Below are positions 26,601-34,063 of a DNA stretch of 64,000 bases, one piece after another; positions within the stretch are counted from its first letter, which is position 1; every line of letters starts with the position of its first letter. Below the pieces are notes generated by a model that had not been told where the DNA came from, did not search any database, and saw only the letters and a program-made list of their open reading frames with translations. This stretch comes from Thalassospira sp. MCCC 1A03138. Lineage in GTDB: Bacteria; Pseudomonadota; Alphaproteobacteria; Rhodospirillales; Thalassospiraceae. The stretch spans positions 1 to 64,000 of the forward strand of contig NZ_JFJY01000005.1 in assembly GCF_002115785.1 (NCBI RefSeq). The letters run 5' to 3'. The position numbers and the translations under genes were made by a program.

Positions 26601-27593
26601 ACCCAGCAATGGCAGAGTCAAAACAAACGTATCGGGATTGACTGCCGGATCACCGCCAAACAGCAATATCCCGGCAATCGCAATCGGCACGACGAAAATA
26701 TTGATCGCAATCAGATAGCCCGGAAAAAGCCAGCGCGCCGATTTCAAATTCCGGCTGTCGTCATTTTCAACGAATGTCACATGGAACTGACGCGGCAGAC
26801 AGAAAATCGCAAACAGCGCCAACAGGGTCGAAATAAAGAAATGCGATGTCAGCCAGGCATCGGGCTTGAACATCTCGGTAATGTCAGGGTCGGCTGCGGC
26901 CCGGATGCGCATGTCGCCAAAGCCATCAAACAGCCCGTAAACCGCAAACAGCCCGACGAACAAAAGCGCCACCAGCTTGACCATGCTTTCGAACGCCACC
27001 GCAAGGATCAGCCCGTCATGATGTTCGGAAGCGTGGATATAGCGCACCCCGAACAGGATCGCGAAAACCGCCATCAGGATCGTGACGTAAAACGCGGTAT
27101 CCTTGGAAAAATCGGTCGCACTGTGGCGCACGATCTGCTCGCCGACCTCGCCGATCAGAACATCAAATGATAACGACACCGCCTTAAGCTGAAGCGCGAT
27201 ATAGGCCAGAACCCCAATCACCGCAATGATCGCCACAAGGGCGGCCAGACTTTGGCTTTTGCCATAGCGCGAGCCAAGAAAATCAGCAATCGAGGTAATG
27301 TTCTGTTCGCGACATACGGTGGCGATCTTGGTCATCACGCCAAAACCGACAATCATCATGATGATCGGGCCGATATAGATCGGCAAAAACGCCCAGCCGC
27401 GGGTCGCCGCTGTCCCGACCGAGCCAAAGAACGTCCAGCTCGTGCAATAGACCGCCATCGACAGCGCATAGATGCTGGGCTTCAGCCGCGACGCCCGCCA
27501 TTTTTCGGCATATTTGTCGCCATAATGCGCAATCGCAAACAGAAGCCCGATATAGGCCATGGCAACAATGAAAATAAGTCCGCCCTGAAGCAT
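23634..27593 (-). CDS. Transporter-sensor hybrid histidine kinase
   Basis: A 1319-residue membrane kinase. Residues 1 to about 500 form a sodium/solute-symporter (PutP-like) domain with about 13 helices. Two PAS regions follow (about 640-740 and 775-905), then a coiled-coil linker, a HisKA domain with His957 in AASHDLLQPLNAARLF, an HATPase domain (VWDSGPGIP, GLGLGLAI) and a C-terminal receiver with Asp1244 in ILADYHL. This layout matches the CbrA/NahK-like family, where the transporter part may sense or carry the stimulus. No cognate response regulator gene is adjacent; a 130-residue gene is divergent 134 bp away. All phosphotransfer residues are present. Confidence 0.9.
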   Translation of the reverse strand: MLQGGLIFIVAMAYIGLLFAIAHYGDKYAEKWRASRLKPSIYALSMAVYCTSWTFFGSVGTAATRGWAFLPIYIGPIIMMIVGFGVMTKIATVCREQNITSIADFLGSRYGKSQSLAALVAIIAVIGVLAYIALQLKAVSLSFDVLIGEVGEQIVRHSATDFSKDTAFYVTILMAVFAILFGVRYIHASEHHDGLILAVAFESMVKLVALLFVGLFAVYGLFDGFGDMRIRAAADPDITEMFKPDAWLTSHFFISTLLALFAIFCLPRQFHVTFVENDDSRNLKSARWLFPGYLIAINIFVVPIAIAGILLFGGDPAVNPDTFVLTLPLLGGENWLAVIAFVGGLSASTGMVIVSCVAVSTMVCNDLVMPLLLRSQKLQGRFAGDVSQVLLKIRRAAIIAILFLAYGFYRFLSEKYALADIGLLSFAAVAQFGPAVLAAIYLKSINRTGVRIGLISGFVLWTYTLLLPSFIQSGLLPMSILTDGPLGIGILRPQALLGVGIEDHLTHGVVWSLGVNFVLMFVGSAIGVQGVTQRRQAQLFVDIYRKDTKARNDTWPGRVTLGDLEDLAARFLGKHWAERAFRTYLSQRGDGCKRSDIADFDAANFTEHLLSGAVGAASSRVVMALLLPDKAVSRRDAMELLDEASEAIKFNRDLLLNTLENISQGVGVFDQNLRLATWNHRFIDLLGITASDIQVTMPLAELVDICRDNGARAVDIDILLGRNAAPQMRRLPHTYERKRADGMVLEMRTNPMPDGGFVATIADITARVRTEEALRESERNIRIYTDNIPVMIAYADKNQRLRFTNRPYERMFGIRRIEAHGMAVREAVGEERYVRLEPMIRAVLEGYRQSFEIDFPAPKEGWGASDGSEREARYAEGTYIPHFDETGEVLGYFCIYHDITERRNAERALKDANEGLEARVTERTHALEELNSELSVAKEQAETANDTKTRFFAAASHDLLQPLNAARLFTVALGGKELRDDIHDLVNKVDLSLKGVEELLNELLDICKLDAGAMQPTIRDFRVSDVLNALKTEFTPVAEKAGLRFAVHPRDVWVKSDSRLLRRILQNFISNALRYTRHGGAVVGCRMRGNKVRIEVWDSGPGIPEDKLKIIFREFHRLEGPETTDVKGLGLGLAIVDRLGRSLDHTVSVRSRPGRGTVFSVDVPIGIVDEAAMPKPRRRMAGELGGLRVLCIDNEPDILDGMRAMLENWNCVVATARSGAEAEKILLNDNGDNIGFVPDIILADYHLSSGETGLDVLIRLRDQRGLDIPGVVITADRSTETAELIKAQRFALLNKPLRPAKLRALMTRALTRQSSDAAE

Positions 27594-27727
27594 CCGGCTT
27601 ATGGCTCCGCGTATCGATCATGCCGCCAAAACAGTTGGTTGGCGTTTGGACTATACCACGACGCGCTTATGGACTAAAACGGCGCAAATCCAAACCCGAC
27701 CAAAGACCAAGAACGATCAGGATTGTC

Positions 27728-28120
27728 ATGTCTTCCGATTACGGCTTTTACGCAGGAATCCTGCGCTTTGTGGCAAAGAAAACCGAAAGCGACGACCGCG
27801 AGATAAAGGTCATGATGGGCCATCTTTCCGGCATCGCCGCCGCCATCGAACAGTCCGGGCGCTTTGTTGTTGAACGTGCCAATTGCGAAAGTGCCGCCCG
27901 TGCCTTCGCCGGGGTAGCCAAATTCCTTCAGGAACGCATCCTGTCCGAGGCGCTGGCCGCCGGCAATGAAGGTGCGGTAAATCAGCTCAAATGGGCGATT
28001 GAAACCTCGCTCGCACTGGGCTCGGAACTGGTCAAACGCATCGCACTTGAAGAATATGAAGGGCAGGACAAATTCACCTTCGACCTACCCCTGCCCCCCG
28101 GCGCGCCGACCATGCATTGA
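27728..28120 (+). CDS. Small helical protein of unknown function
   Basis: A 130-residue soluble, mostly helical protein (FVAKKTESDDREIKVMMGHL...) with no signal peptide or metal motif. AGGA precedes the ATG at 27728, giving a better start than an upstream in-frame ATG at 27620 that would overlap the divergent promoter. It lies back-to-back with the hybrid kinase gene and converges on a TRAP receptor gene. I do not recognise a family. The divergent arrangement suggests shared control or a partner role with the kinase, but that is inference. Confidence 0.65.
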   Translation: MSSDYGFYAGILRFVAKKTESDDREIKVMMGHLSGIAAAIEQSGRFVVERANCESAARAFAGVAKFLQERILSEALAAGNEGAVNQLKWAIETSLALGSELVKRIALEEYEGQDKFTFDLPLPPGAPTMH

Positions 28121-28151
28121 AAAGGCTGCCGGACCGGACACCATTCACATG

Positions 28152-28181
28152 AAAAAGCGGCGCCCGAAGGTGCCGCTTTTT
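28152..28181. terminator. Bidirectional terminator, small protein / TRAP receptor
   Basis: AAAAAGCGGC/GCCGCTTTTT stem with a 10-base loop between convergent genes. Confidence 0.85.
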
Positions 28182-28210
28182 CCTTATCCGGTCATATTGG
28201 CCGAAAGTTC

Positions 28211-29305
28211 TCAGGCGTCGGCCCAGACATTGGCACGTTGCAGAAGCCCGGTGGCTTCGAACTCTTTGCCATACGGCGCGGCCTTTTTCACGAAATCCAT
28301 GTAGGACGCATAGATACGGCCGTTCAGTTCGTTCTGATCGGCGATTTCCTTGACCGCTGCCTTGACCTCGGTGGCAAGGGCTGCAATCACATCGTCGCTG
28401 AAATGACGGATTTCCGCACCCTTGGCCAAGACGGCCTGATAGGATTGAATGTTGTGGAAGGTGAAATCAGCCAGCGTCTGTTCAAGATTGGCCTGTGCGG
28501 CGACGGCAAAGATTTCCTGAAGGTCTTCGGGCAATTCCGCGAATTTGTCCTTGTTGACAAACACTTCAATCCCTGTGCCCGGCTCGGCGAATGCCGGAGT
28601 GTAATAATATTTGCCAACCTGGGTCAGACCAAACGCATAATCGTTCCATGGGCCAACCCATTCGGCGGCATCAATTGCACCCGACTGCATGGCCGGCAGG
28701 ATTTCGGCTGCGGGCAACATCGTCACATTGGCGCCCAGACGGCGCATCGCTTCGCCACCGATCCCGGCATAGCGCATCTTGATGCCCTTGATGTCGTCAA
28801 CGGTGTTGATTTCCTTGTTGAACCAGCCACCGGCCTGCAAACCGGTATTCCCGGCCGCGAACGGCTTGACGTTGAACTGGGCATAAAGCTCGTCCCAAAG
28901 TTCCTGCCCGCCGCCAAAACGCAGCCAGCCCGACAGTTCCCAGCCCATCAGACCGAATGGAATGGTCGAGAAGAAGTTTACACCCGCATCCTTGCCTGCC
29001 CAGTAATAAGGGGTGCCATGCGCCAGTTCGGCCACACCCTGCTCGACCGCATCCATGCATTCGAATGCCGGAACAAGTTCGCCTGCGCCGTAAACGGTAA
29101 TTTTAAGACGGCCGCCCGACATTTTGGTCACGCGCTCGGCGAATTTTTCACCATTGGCACCAAGGCCCGGCGTACCTTTCGGCCATGGCATGACCATGCG
29201 CCAGTGGATCTGTTCATCGGCTTTGGCAATTGAAGGTGCGGCACTGCTGGCGACAAAGGCACCGGCGGCCATGCTGGCACCCGTCAGGAACTGACGACGT
29301 TTCAT
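28211..29305 (-). CDS. TakP-like TRAP substrate-binding protein, copy B
   Basis: A 364-residue Tat-exported solute receptor (twin-arginine MKRRQFL leader, cleavage near AKA-DE) of the TakP/DctP7-like TRAP family. Its blocks MVMPWPKGTPGLG, GGWFNKEI, YAGIGGEAMRRLG and EWVGPWNDYAFGL are those that form the 2-oxoacid/sodium site in TakP. A paralogue with about two-thirds identity by eye is encoded directly upstream. No TRAP permease is in the neighbourhood, so it must use a permease elsewhere or serve another role such as sensing. A leader element TTTTTTGCGCAA lies 29 bp before its start. Confidence 0.9.
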   Translation of the reverse strand: MKRRQFLTGASMAAGAFVASSAAPSIAKADEQIHWRMVMPWPKGTPGLGANGEKFAERVTKMSGGRLKITVYGAGELVPAFECMDAVEQGVAELAHGTPYYWAGKDAGVNFFSTIPFGLMGWELSGWLRFGGGQELWDELYAQFNVKPFAAGNTGLQAGGWFNKEINTVDDIKGIKMRYAGIGGEAMRRLGANVTMLPAAEILPAMQSGAIDAAEWVGPWNDYAFGLTQVGKYYYTPAFAEPGTGIEVFVNKDKFAELPEDLQEIFAVAAQANLEQTLADFTFHNIQSYQAVLAKGAEIRHFSDDVIAALATEVKAAVKEIADQNELNGRIYASYMDFVKKAAPYGKEFEATGLLQRANVWADA

Positions 29306-29333
29306 TGTGGGGCTCCCAAATTCATATTGGCAA

Positions 29334-29345
29334 TTTTTTGCGCAA
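29334..29345. promoter_or_regulatory. Shared leader element, copy 1
   Basis: TTTTTTGCGCAA with a TTGCGCAA palindrome, 29 bp upstream of the copy B receptor gene. The identical 12-mer is 32 bp before the other receptor gene. Confidence 0.45.
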
Positions 29346-29492
29346 ATCTGCTTCTAAAATAGCATTCGTAACTTTGCAAGGGATTGAAGTTGCGGCTTTT
29401 GCTGTCTTTGACACGTCATATTCAAAGTTTCCAACATCCCGTAACGTCGATGACATCGCGCAAAGTTTGCTTGAACTTTGCCAGAAAACAAA

Positions 29493-29521
29493 AAAACGGG
29501 GCCGCCCGAAAGCAGCCCCAA
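29493..29521 (-). terminator. Terminator of TRAP receptor copy A
   Basis: On the minus strand GGGGCTGC and GCGGCCCC pair around a TTTCGG loop, followed by G and seven Ts. It separates the two receptor genes into independent transcripts. Confidence 0.85.
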
Positions 29522-29556
29522 ATTTCCAGCATGTCGCTTTCCGGATTTCGCGGGGC

Positions 29557-30651
29557 TCAGTATCCCCACACTTTCGCACGATGCAAAAGTCCGGTTGCTT
29601 CGAACTCCTTGCCATAGCGCGCCGCCTTCTTGACCAGAGCAAGATAGCTATCCGCGATCCTGCCGCTCAGGTCGTTCTTAGCAGCAATTTCCTGGACCGC
29701 AGCATTCGACTGTTCAGCCAGCGCCAGAATGACATCATCCGAGAACTGGCGCACTTCAACACCCTTGTCGATCAGCGGCTGGTAGGATTGCAGGTTGTTG
29801 AAGGTAAAATCAGCCAGTGTATTTTCGGCAATCGCCTGAGCTGCATAACGAATGATCGCCTGCATATCCTTGCCAAGCGCGTCGAACTTTTCCTTGGAAA
29901 TAAAGATTTCAAGGCCCGGTCCGGGCTCATGGAATGCCGGGGTATAATAGAATTTGGCAACCTGATAGAGACCAAATGCAAGGTCATTCCAAGGACCAAC
30001 CCATTCGGCGGCGTCAATCGCACCGGACTGCATCGCAGGCAGGATTTCGCCCGGCGGCAACATGGTGATGTTGGCACCAAGGCGACGCATGGCTTCGCCA
30101 CCAAGACCGGCATAACGGGCTTTCAGGCCCTTAAGGTCCTCAACCGAATTGATTTCCTTGTTGAACCAGCCACCAGCCTGCATGCCCGAGTTACCGGCAT
30201 AAAACGGCACAACGTTAAATTCGGCATAGGCTTCTTCCCAAAGCTCCTGCCCGCCGCCGAAGCGAAGCCAGGCGGAAAGCTCCCACGCGGTCAAACCAAA
30301 CGGAATGGTCGAAAAGAAGTTCAGCGCCGGGTTCTTGCCCTGCCAGTAATAAGGGGTGCCGTGCGCCATTTCGACCACGCCCTGCTCGACCGCATCCATG
30401 CATTCGAACGGCGGGACGATTTCACCAGCGCCAAAAACCGAAATATTCAGGCGGCCATTGGACATTTCCTTGACCATGGCAGCGAACTTTTCGGCATTGG
30501 TGCCAAGGCCCGGCGTTCCTTTGGGCCACGGCATGACCATCCGCCAATTCAGGCTTTCCTGCGCGGATACGATGGCCGGTGCGGCAACCGTAGCCGCAAC
30601 CGCGGCACCGGCACCAATACCGGCCCCTTTAAGGAACTGACGACGTTTCAT
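29557..30651 (-). CDS. TakP-like TRAP substrate-binding protein, copy A
   Basis: A 364-residue paralogue of the downstream receptor, with the same Tat leader type (MKRRQFLKG), the same MVMPWPKGTPGLG, GGWFNKEI and EWVGPWNDLAFGL blocks, and equal length. Differences cluster in the N-terminal leader, the middle (FNVVPFYAGNSGMQ) and the last 60 residues, so ligand range may differ. Its own terminator follows, so it is transcribed separately from copy B. Like copy B it has no linked permease genes. Tandem duplication followed by divergence is the simplest explanation. Confidence 0.9.
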   Translation of the reverse strand: MKRRQFLKGAGIGAGAAVAATVAAPAIVSAQESLNWRMVMPWPKGTPGLGTNAEKFAAMVKEMSNGRLNISVFGAGEIVPPFECMDAVEQGVVEMAHGTPYYWQGKNPALNFFSTIPFGLTAWELSAWLRFGGGQELWEEAYAEFNVVPFYAGNSGMQAGGWFNKEINSVEDLKGLKARYAGLGGEAMRRLGANITMLPPGEILPAMQSGAIDAAEWVGPWNDLAFGLYQVAKFYYTPAFHEPGPGLEIFISKEKFDALGKDMQAIIRYAAQAIAENTLADFTFNNLQSYQPLIDKGVEVRQFSDDVILALAEQSNAAVQEIAAKNDLSGRIADSYLALVKKAARYGKEFEATGLLHRAKVWGY

Positions 30652-30682
30652 TGTAACCCCCTAAACTCTTTTACTTTGGTGA

Positions 30683-30694
30683 TTTTTTGCGCAA
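30683..30694. promoter_or_regulatory. Shared leader element, copy 2
   Basis: Same 12-mer as at 29334, here inside a larger GGTGATT...AATCACC inverted repeat. A third partial copy (TTTTTGCGCA) lies near 30747. Confidence 0.45.
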
Positions 30695-30792
30695 TCACCA
30701 TCATGCGTTAGGGGATTTTGGCGAAAAGATCGCGCATATGCCACAATTTTTGCGCATAACGATGCGGATTTTTTCGCCGACACTACCGCAGC

Positions 30793-31269
30793 TTAGCTAT
30801 TGCCAACATATCGATTGTAATTGGCAACGAATTCATCCGTTTCGCCCTTGCCCCCGGCGGTATTGTAATATTGCTTCCAATAGGCTGCGAGCCCCGCGAT
30901 ATCGTTGGCATCGGGCAACGGGGCACTGACCCGCATATATCGCACCCGGCACATTGCAGCCGCATAGGCATTATTGGTTGCAAGCTGGGTGGCCTTGTCA
31001 GGCTGCGGCGCAAGATAGGCATCAATCTTGGCTTTCAGATTCGCGCGGTAATCCAGAAAATTGACATAGCAATCATTCAGAGTTGCCGGTTCCATCTGAA
31101 AAATACCGCGGGCCGGACCGCCGCCAAGCTGTTCAACATAGGTCCCTAATCCGCTTTCCTGGGCAGCGGTCCCCATAAGCAGGTTTTCAGCAGCCTGTGA
31201 CCACAAAGCAAGATTTTGCAAAACCGGTCGAATGATGGTGAGCCGCAATTGGCTAGTATTGATGGGCAT
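30793..31269 (-). CDS. Lysozyme/transglycosylase-like small protein
   Basis: A 158-residue protein without a signal peptide. The segment GTAAQESGLGTYVEQLGGGPARGIFQMEPAT has the look of a lysozyme-like glycosidase (catalytic Glu near residue 37, then a G-G-x-A-x-GIFQMEP core), a type I associate with phage-tail or virion transglycosylases. The ATG at 31269 follows AGGA; a longer frame to 31353 lacks this. It is a single gene with no phage neighbours, so it may be a domesticated or relic phage gene. No holin, tail or integrase gene is nearby. Confidence 0.6.
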   Translation of the reverse strand: MPINTSQLRLTIIRPVLQNLALWSQAAENLLMGTAAQESGLGTYVEQLGGGPARGIFQMEPATLNDCYVNFLDYRANLKAKIDAYLAPQPDKATQLATNNAYAAAMCRVRYMRVSAPLPDANDIAGLAAYWKQYYNTAGGKGETDEFVANYNRYVGNS

Positions 31270-31557
31270 GATGTTTCCTTTGCGTTCATCAAAACTGAAT
31301 TGATCAGCCTGACGACGCACGAGAACCACATTCGTGATCCCGGTCACATCCAACTCTTCCTATACTTGTATAGCTTTCTGTTATCCGTTTGCTAAAAGAA
31401 ACAAGTACCTGACGGAAAACGGTATCTTTTGACACAACCCCAACAGAAGACAGATATTCCCACCCTTATGGATAGTTAACATCATAATATTTTTAACCAA
31501 CCTAAGGTAATGCCCCGCCAACCAATTGTTTATGACAGATATCGACGAGGGACCCGC

Positions 31558-32883
31558 ATGCATCAGGAAATTAAACGCCGTCTTGAATTCATTGACTTCA
31601 ATGAAAAGAAGGCAGCCAACCTCAAAAAGGCGTGGCCGATAATTGACAAACACCTGGCACCGATACTGGACGAATTTTATCAGAAGGTGATGGCGCGTGG
31701 CGATCTGGCCAAAATTATTGGCGATCCATCGAACATTGAACGACTGAAAAATGCGCAGCGAAAACACTGGGCAAAGTTATTTGATGGCACTTTTGACCAG
31801 TCATATTACGACGATGTCCGCCGGATCGGTAAAGCTCACGAAATCATCGGCCTAACCCCGGAAGCCTATGTTTCTGCCTACAACTTTATCATGGCCAAGC
31901 TTTGCGATATTCTTTTTGCACATTTCCGCAAAGACGCATCAGTTTCGCAGATTGTAACCGCCTCGACCAATGCCATTCTGATCGATATGGAAATGGCGAT
32001 TACGGTCTATTATGAAGAAACCCAGAAAACATACAGCAACCGACTGGCGAAAATGTCGGGCGAGTTCGAAGCAACCGTATCAAAGGTTGTCGAGGCATTG
32101 TCCAGTTCGGCAGAAGACATGTCCAGTGCTTCAGAAACCTTGATCAGCAGCATGGGCCAAACCACCGAACAGGTGGAAAGTGCAAAATCAGCAGCCGAGA
32201 TTTCGGCGGAAAACGCATCAACGGTGGCAGGATCCGCCGAGGAGCTCGATAGTTCTATCCGCGAAATTTCAAGCCAGATTTCACGCGCTTCGAGTGTCTC
32301 GAACGAAGTTGAAAGTTCCGTACAGTCCACATCGGATGTCATTGCATCGCTGAATGTCTCCGCCGAAGAAATCGGCACAGTCGTCGACCTGATCGACAAG
32401 ATCGCCAACCAAACCAACCTTCTGGCACTGAACGCGACCATCGAAGCCGCCCGTGCGGGTGATGCAGGCAAGGGCTTTGCGGTTGTCGCAAGCGAGGTCA
32501 AAAACCTTGCCAATCAGACAGCCAAGGCCACCGGCGACATCACAGCCCAGATCAACAATGTGCAGCAAAACACAGCTGCAGCAGTGACAGCCATCCGTGA
32601 GGTCGCCGGTCAGATCAGCTCGATCGTTGATTCGATCACCGCCATTTCGGCCGCCGTTGAACAACAAGCCGCCGCCACCACGGAAATCAGCACCAATATC
32701 ACGTCGGTTTCATCAGCCAACAGCAACGTAAACAGCAGCCTGGAATCGGTAAGCGGCACGGCACACCGGACAGGTACGGTTGCCGAAGAGGTTTACAAGG
32801 TCTCACAGGTCTTAAAACAGCATTCACGCCAGCTTAAGACGGATGTGAATGCCTTTGTCTCGCGCCTGACCGAACCCAATTGA
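31558..32883 (+). CDS. Globin-coupled chemoreceptor (HemAT-like)
   Basis: A 441-residue soluble chemoreceptor with no transmembrane segment. The N-terminal globin-sensor domain (about 1-155) has the proximal haem ligand His94 in [20 protein letters not shown], a signature of aerotaxis transducers. The C-terminal MCP domain (about 165-430) has a canonical tip, [20 protein letters not shown]. It likely senses oxygen through haem and signals to CheA. GAGGGA precedes the ATG at 31558. It converges with the AraC gene of the iron locus, 10 bp apart with no terminator visible between. Confidence 0.92.
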   Translation: MHQEIKRRLEFIDFNEKKAANLKKAWPIIDKHLAPILDEFYQKVMARGDLAKIIGDPSNIERLKNAQRKHWAKLFDGTFDQSYYDDVRRIGKAHEIIGLTPEAYVSAYNFIMAKLCDILFAHFRKDASVSQIVTASTNAILIDMEMAITVYYEETQKTYSNRLAKMSGEFEATVSKVVEALSSSAEDMSSASETLISSMGQTTEQVESAKSAAEISAENASTVAGSAEELDSSIREISSQISRASSVSNEVESSVQSTSDVIASLNVSAEEIGTVVDLIDKIANQTNLLALNATIEAARAGDAGKGFAVVASEVKNLANQTAKATGDITAQINNVQQNTAAAVTAIREVAGQISSIVDSITAISAAVEQQAAATTEISTNITSVSSANSNVNSSLESVSGTAHRTGTVAEEVYKVSQVLKQHSRQLKTDVNAFVSRLTEPN

Positions 32884-32893
32884 TCCTCCGCCC

Positions 32894-33901
32894 TTAACGC
32901 CCCCGCGCGTCAGAGGGCGAAATGCCAAAAACCCGCTTGAACGCGGTTGCAAAATTAGCCGGACTTGAATAACCAGCCATCCAGGCGGCCTGACCAATCG
33001 TCAGGCCGTCTTTTTCCATAGCATCACGCGCGGCAATCAGGCGACTTTCGCGGATGAAATCCTTGACCGTCGTGCCATAGGCATTTTTGAAAATACGTTG
33101 CAGGCTGGCTATGCTCATCCCGCACTTTTCCGCCAGGCCGGACAATGTCAGGTCATCAAAAATATGTTCCAGCACATAGTTGCGAATTTCCTGCGCCTTC
33201 CGATGCTGATCAATCGCATCCGGCTCGACACTTGCCTCGCCCATGTCAGAACCAAGTGATCCAAGCGCCTCGGCGAAAATTTCCAACCCGCGGCTTTCGG
33301 CATAAAGATCACGGAATAGCGGATCATCCGTCGGCGGATACAGCAACTGGTCCGCAAGGGCGATGGCACGACGTGACGGTTGCCATCTCCGAACCGAGAT
33401 CCCGGCATGAATGAAATCATCAATTGCGGCATGCCGACTATCATTGCGGCCAATTCGACTGGCAACCCAATCGAATTTCGCGGAAATCATCACTTTGCTA
33501 ACATCGTCACCCTGTTTAAGTTGCCGATGCAACATAACCGGTTGCGATAGGGACCAAATAAACCCCACTGGTTGATCCCGTGCATCCAGATCAAACGGAA
33601 CATCATCGAATGCCCCGCAAACGCGCCCTCGCAACACAATCGCAGCCGTGACGGCAGCTTTGACGGGAAATTTCACGTCCGCATCTTGCATGCTAACAGT
33701 ATCGGTCGTGTGGATATTCAAAAATGACTGAAGGTTGTCGTTTGACAGTCGGCCGCTCATCACCGGACGACGTCGAATACCCTCGGATGCATTGCGCGGT
33801 AGCGATGTTCCGAAATCTTCAAGCTGCTGACCGGTGATGGTTTCCCGCCGCGTCACATTACGCCGTAAACGTTGCGGCGCATGCTGCCGATCAAACGCCA
33901 T
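32894..33901 (-). CDS. AraC-family regulator of the iron-uptake locus (PchR-like)
   Basis: A 335-residue regulator with a long N-terminal effector domain (about 1-230) and a C-terminal AraC double helix-turn-helix (about 240-332; LSGLAEKCGMSIASLQRIFKNAYGTTVKDFIRESRLIAARDAM and AGYSSPANFATAFKRVFGISP). This layout and its position, divergent from a TonB-dependent receptor gene, resemble PchR-type activators that respond to a ferric siderophore. Two TCGCAAAC direct repeats 21 bp apart in the gap are plausible AraC half-sites. AAGGG precedes the ATG. Confidence 0.85.
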   Translation of the reverse strand: MAFDRQHAPQRLRRNVTRRETITGQQLEDFGTSLPRNASEGIRRRPVMSGRLSNDNLQSFLNIHTTDTVSMQDADVKFPVKAAVTAAIVLRGRVCGAFDDVPFDLDARDQPVGFIWSLSQPVMLHRQLKQGDDVSKVMISAKFDWVASRIGRNDSRHAAIDDFIHAGISVRRWQPSRRAIALADQLLYPPTDDPLFRDLYAESRGLEIFAEALGSLGSDMGEASVEPDAIDQHRKAQEIRNYVLEHIFDDLTLSGLAEKCGMSIASLQRIFKNAYGTTVKDFIRESRLIAARDAMEKDGLTIGQAAWMAGYSSPANFATAFKRVFGISPSDARGR

Positions 33902-33952
33902 ATGGGTGCCCTTCCAAGCCTGAATATCCCGTCAAAAGCAATATCTGCGTTT

Positions 33953-33981
33953 TCGCAAACATCATTGGCGATCTCGCAAAC
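33953..33981. promoter_or_regulatory. Direct repeats, candidate AraC binding sites
   Basis: TCGCAAAC at 33953-33960 and again at 33974-33981, two helical turns apart, as AraC-family dimers usually require. Confidence 0.5.
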
Positions 33982-34007
33982 GGTATTCCGATTGCCCGAA
34001 CCATCAC

Positions 34008-34034
34008 GATAATAATATTCAAAATCATTCGCAA
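34008..34034. promoter_or_regulatory. Fur-like box before the TonB-dependent receptor gene
   Basis: The 19 bp from 34008 to 34026 match 15 of 19 positions of the Fur consensus GATAATGATAATCATTATC. It overlaps AAAATCATTCGCAA (34021-34034), whose complement is identical over 14 bases to a site at 46783. Confidence 0.6.
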
Positions 34035-34063
34035 TTGGCAATTTATTTGATAAGGAAATCAGC

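Noticed and set aside
30793-31269. Prophage hypothesis for the lysozyme-like gene
   Set aside because: No integrase, tail, capsid, holin or attachment repeats in the surrounding 10 kb.
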